DNA of 64,000 nt from Sinohyriopsis cumingii (lineage: Eukaryota > Mollusca > Bivalvia > Unionida > Unionidae), in contig CM068832.1 in NCBI GenBank assembly GCA_028554795.2, positions 86,204,511 through 86,268,510 on the forward strand, given 5' to 3'. A program made the translations under genes and the position numbers. The notes under the pieces are model-generated. The model had not been told where the DNA came from. It saw only the letters and a list, made by a program, of their open reading frames with translations, and did not search any database. Numbering within the stretch: the stretch's first letter is position 1; each line of letters starts with the position of its first letter. Of this stretch, positions 63,742 to 64,000 are shown one piece after another.

Positions 63742-64000
63742 CGCCGTTGCGTCTATTGCACTCAAGACAGGTCAACCTCACATTGTTTTTGACATGACCG
63801 AGACTGTTATCGATCCTATCCACGGTAAATTGGCGAGTGTCTTTATCCGAATAACGCCAACTCATTATACAATTGCAACTCGCGCAGTGATTATTCTGTT
63901 GTTGTCGTAGCGAGATTATTAATTCGGCATCAATATCAAAACGCCGCTGTTTTTTTTTTATCCTGTTGGCGGTAACCCGAGAGTTTTCTATCAATGACGC
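63734..64000 (-). CDS. HNH endonuclease, C-terminal part (runs off window)
   Basis: The minus-strand frame is open from the window's right edge to the stop at 63734-63736. It encodes CASCNC, a TVDRID core and HVKNNVRLTCLECN, i.e. two Cys pairs (zinc binding) around the beta-beta-alpha metal motif of HNH/McrA-like nucleases. There is no ATG in the visible part (a TTG at 63994 is not a credible eukaryotic start), so the true start lies outside. It is convergent with the integrase, overlapping by 8 bp. HNH nucleases occur as accessory genes in some viruses and Polintons; the role here (resolution, packaging cut or competition) is unknown. Confidence 0.8.
   Translation of the reverse strand, partial: ASLIENSRVTANRIKKKQRRFDIDAELIISLRQQQNNHCASCNCIMSWRYSDKDTRQFTVDRIDNSLGHVKNNVRLTCLECNRRNGAS

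Larger units (their letters stand above)
61279..64000. mobile_element. Young Polinton/adintovirus-like element, left part
   Basis: From 61279 the sequence becomes richer in G+C and gene-dense: a terminal segment, a packaging ATPase on the minus strand, a zinc-ribbon/PLA2 region and an integrase on the plus strand, and an HNH nuclease on the minus strand. A32-type ATPase plus rve integrase is diagnostic for Polintons/adintoviruses. Frames are open and catalytic residues kept, apart from one frame change at an A8 run, so the copy is recent or still mobile. Polymerase B, capsid proteins, protease and the other terminus would lie beyond the right edge. Confidence 0.88.

Overview
The window looks like nuclear DNA of an invertebrate animal, most likely a lophotrochozoan such as a mollusc. 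It is AT-rich and gene-poor, full of long (AT)n, (GT)n and (TATG)n arrays, and carries a gene split by spliceosomal introns, tRNA-derived SINEs, a non-LTR retrotransposon, a Penelope-like relic, a Ty3/gypsy relic and Polinton/Maverick elements. The phylum is inference from this repeat mix; no species-diagnostic gene is present.

Layout. 0.3-0.9 kb: a perfect 56-bp duplication and a SINE body. 1.7-6.7 kb: a decayed Polinton with remains of protein-primed DNA polymerase B, a chromodomain integrase and a conserved Polinton protein, all frameshifted and with catalytic residues lost. 10.0-20.8 kb: a higher-order tandem array of about 1.8-kb units that alternate between two types (dimer about 3.67 kb). 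Every full unit carries the same SINE at the same position, while outlying partial units show the site without it. 24.3-24.6 kb: a second scrap of the 5-kb type of Polinton integrase. 25.9-27.0 and 43.5-44.3 kb: 3' ends of CR1/L2-like LINEs ending in (ATT)n. 34.3-36.6 kb: a Ty3/gypsy relic with gag, protease and N-terminal integrase but no reverse transcriptase. SINE copies also lie at 40.8, 49.5 and 58.1 kb.

The one host gene is a SAMHD1-like HD-domain dNTP triphosphohydrolase: four exons at 51.9-57.8 kb join in frame across canonical GT-AG introns and keep the HD-domain metal and active-site residues. Its 5' and 3' ends are not visible. After a Penelope-like GIY-YIG relic (59.5-60.2 kb), the last 2.7 kb is a different, apparently young Polinton/adintovirus-like element that runs off the right edge. 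It has a structured terminus, an A32-type packaging ATPase, a zinc-ribbon (DUF5679-like) segment, a phospholipase A2-like segment, an intact DDE integrase and an HNH nuclease. Genes are compact, intronless, overlapping and less AT-rich than their surroundings. The zinc-ribbon and PLA2-like segments sit in different frames joined at an A8 run, which could be a programmed -1 frameshift or a single-base lesion. If the SAMHD1-like gene continues to the right, this element lies in one of its introns.
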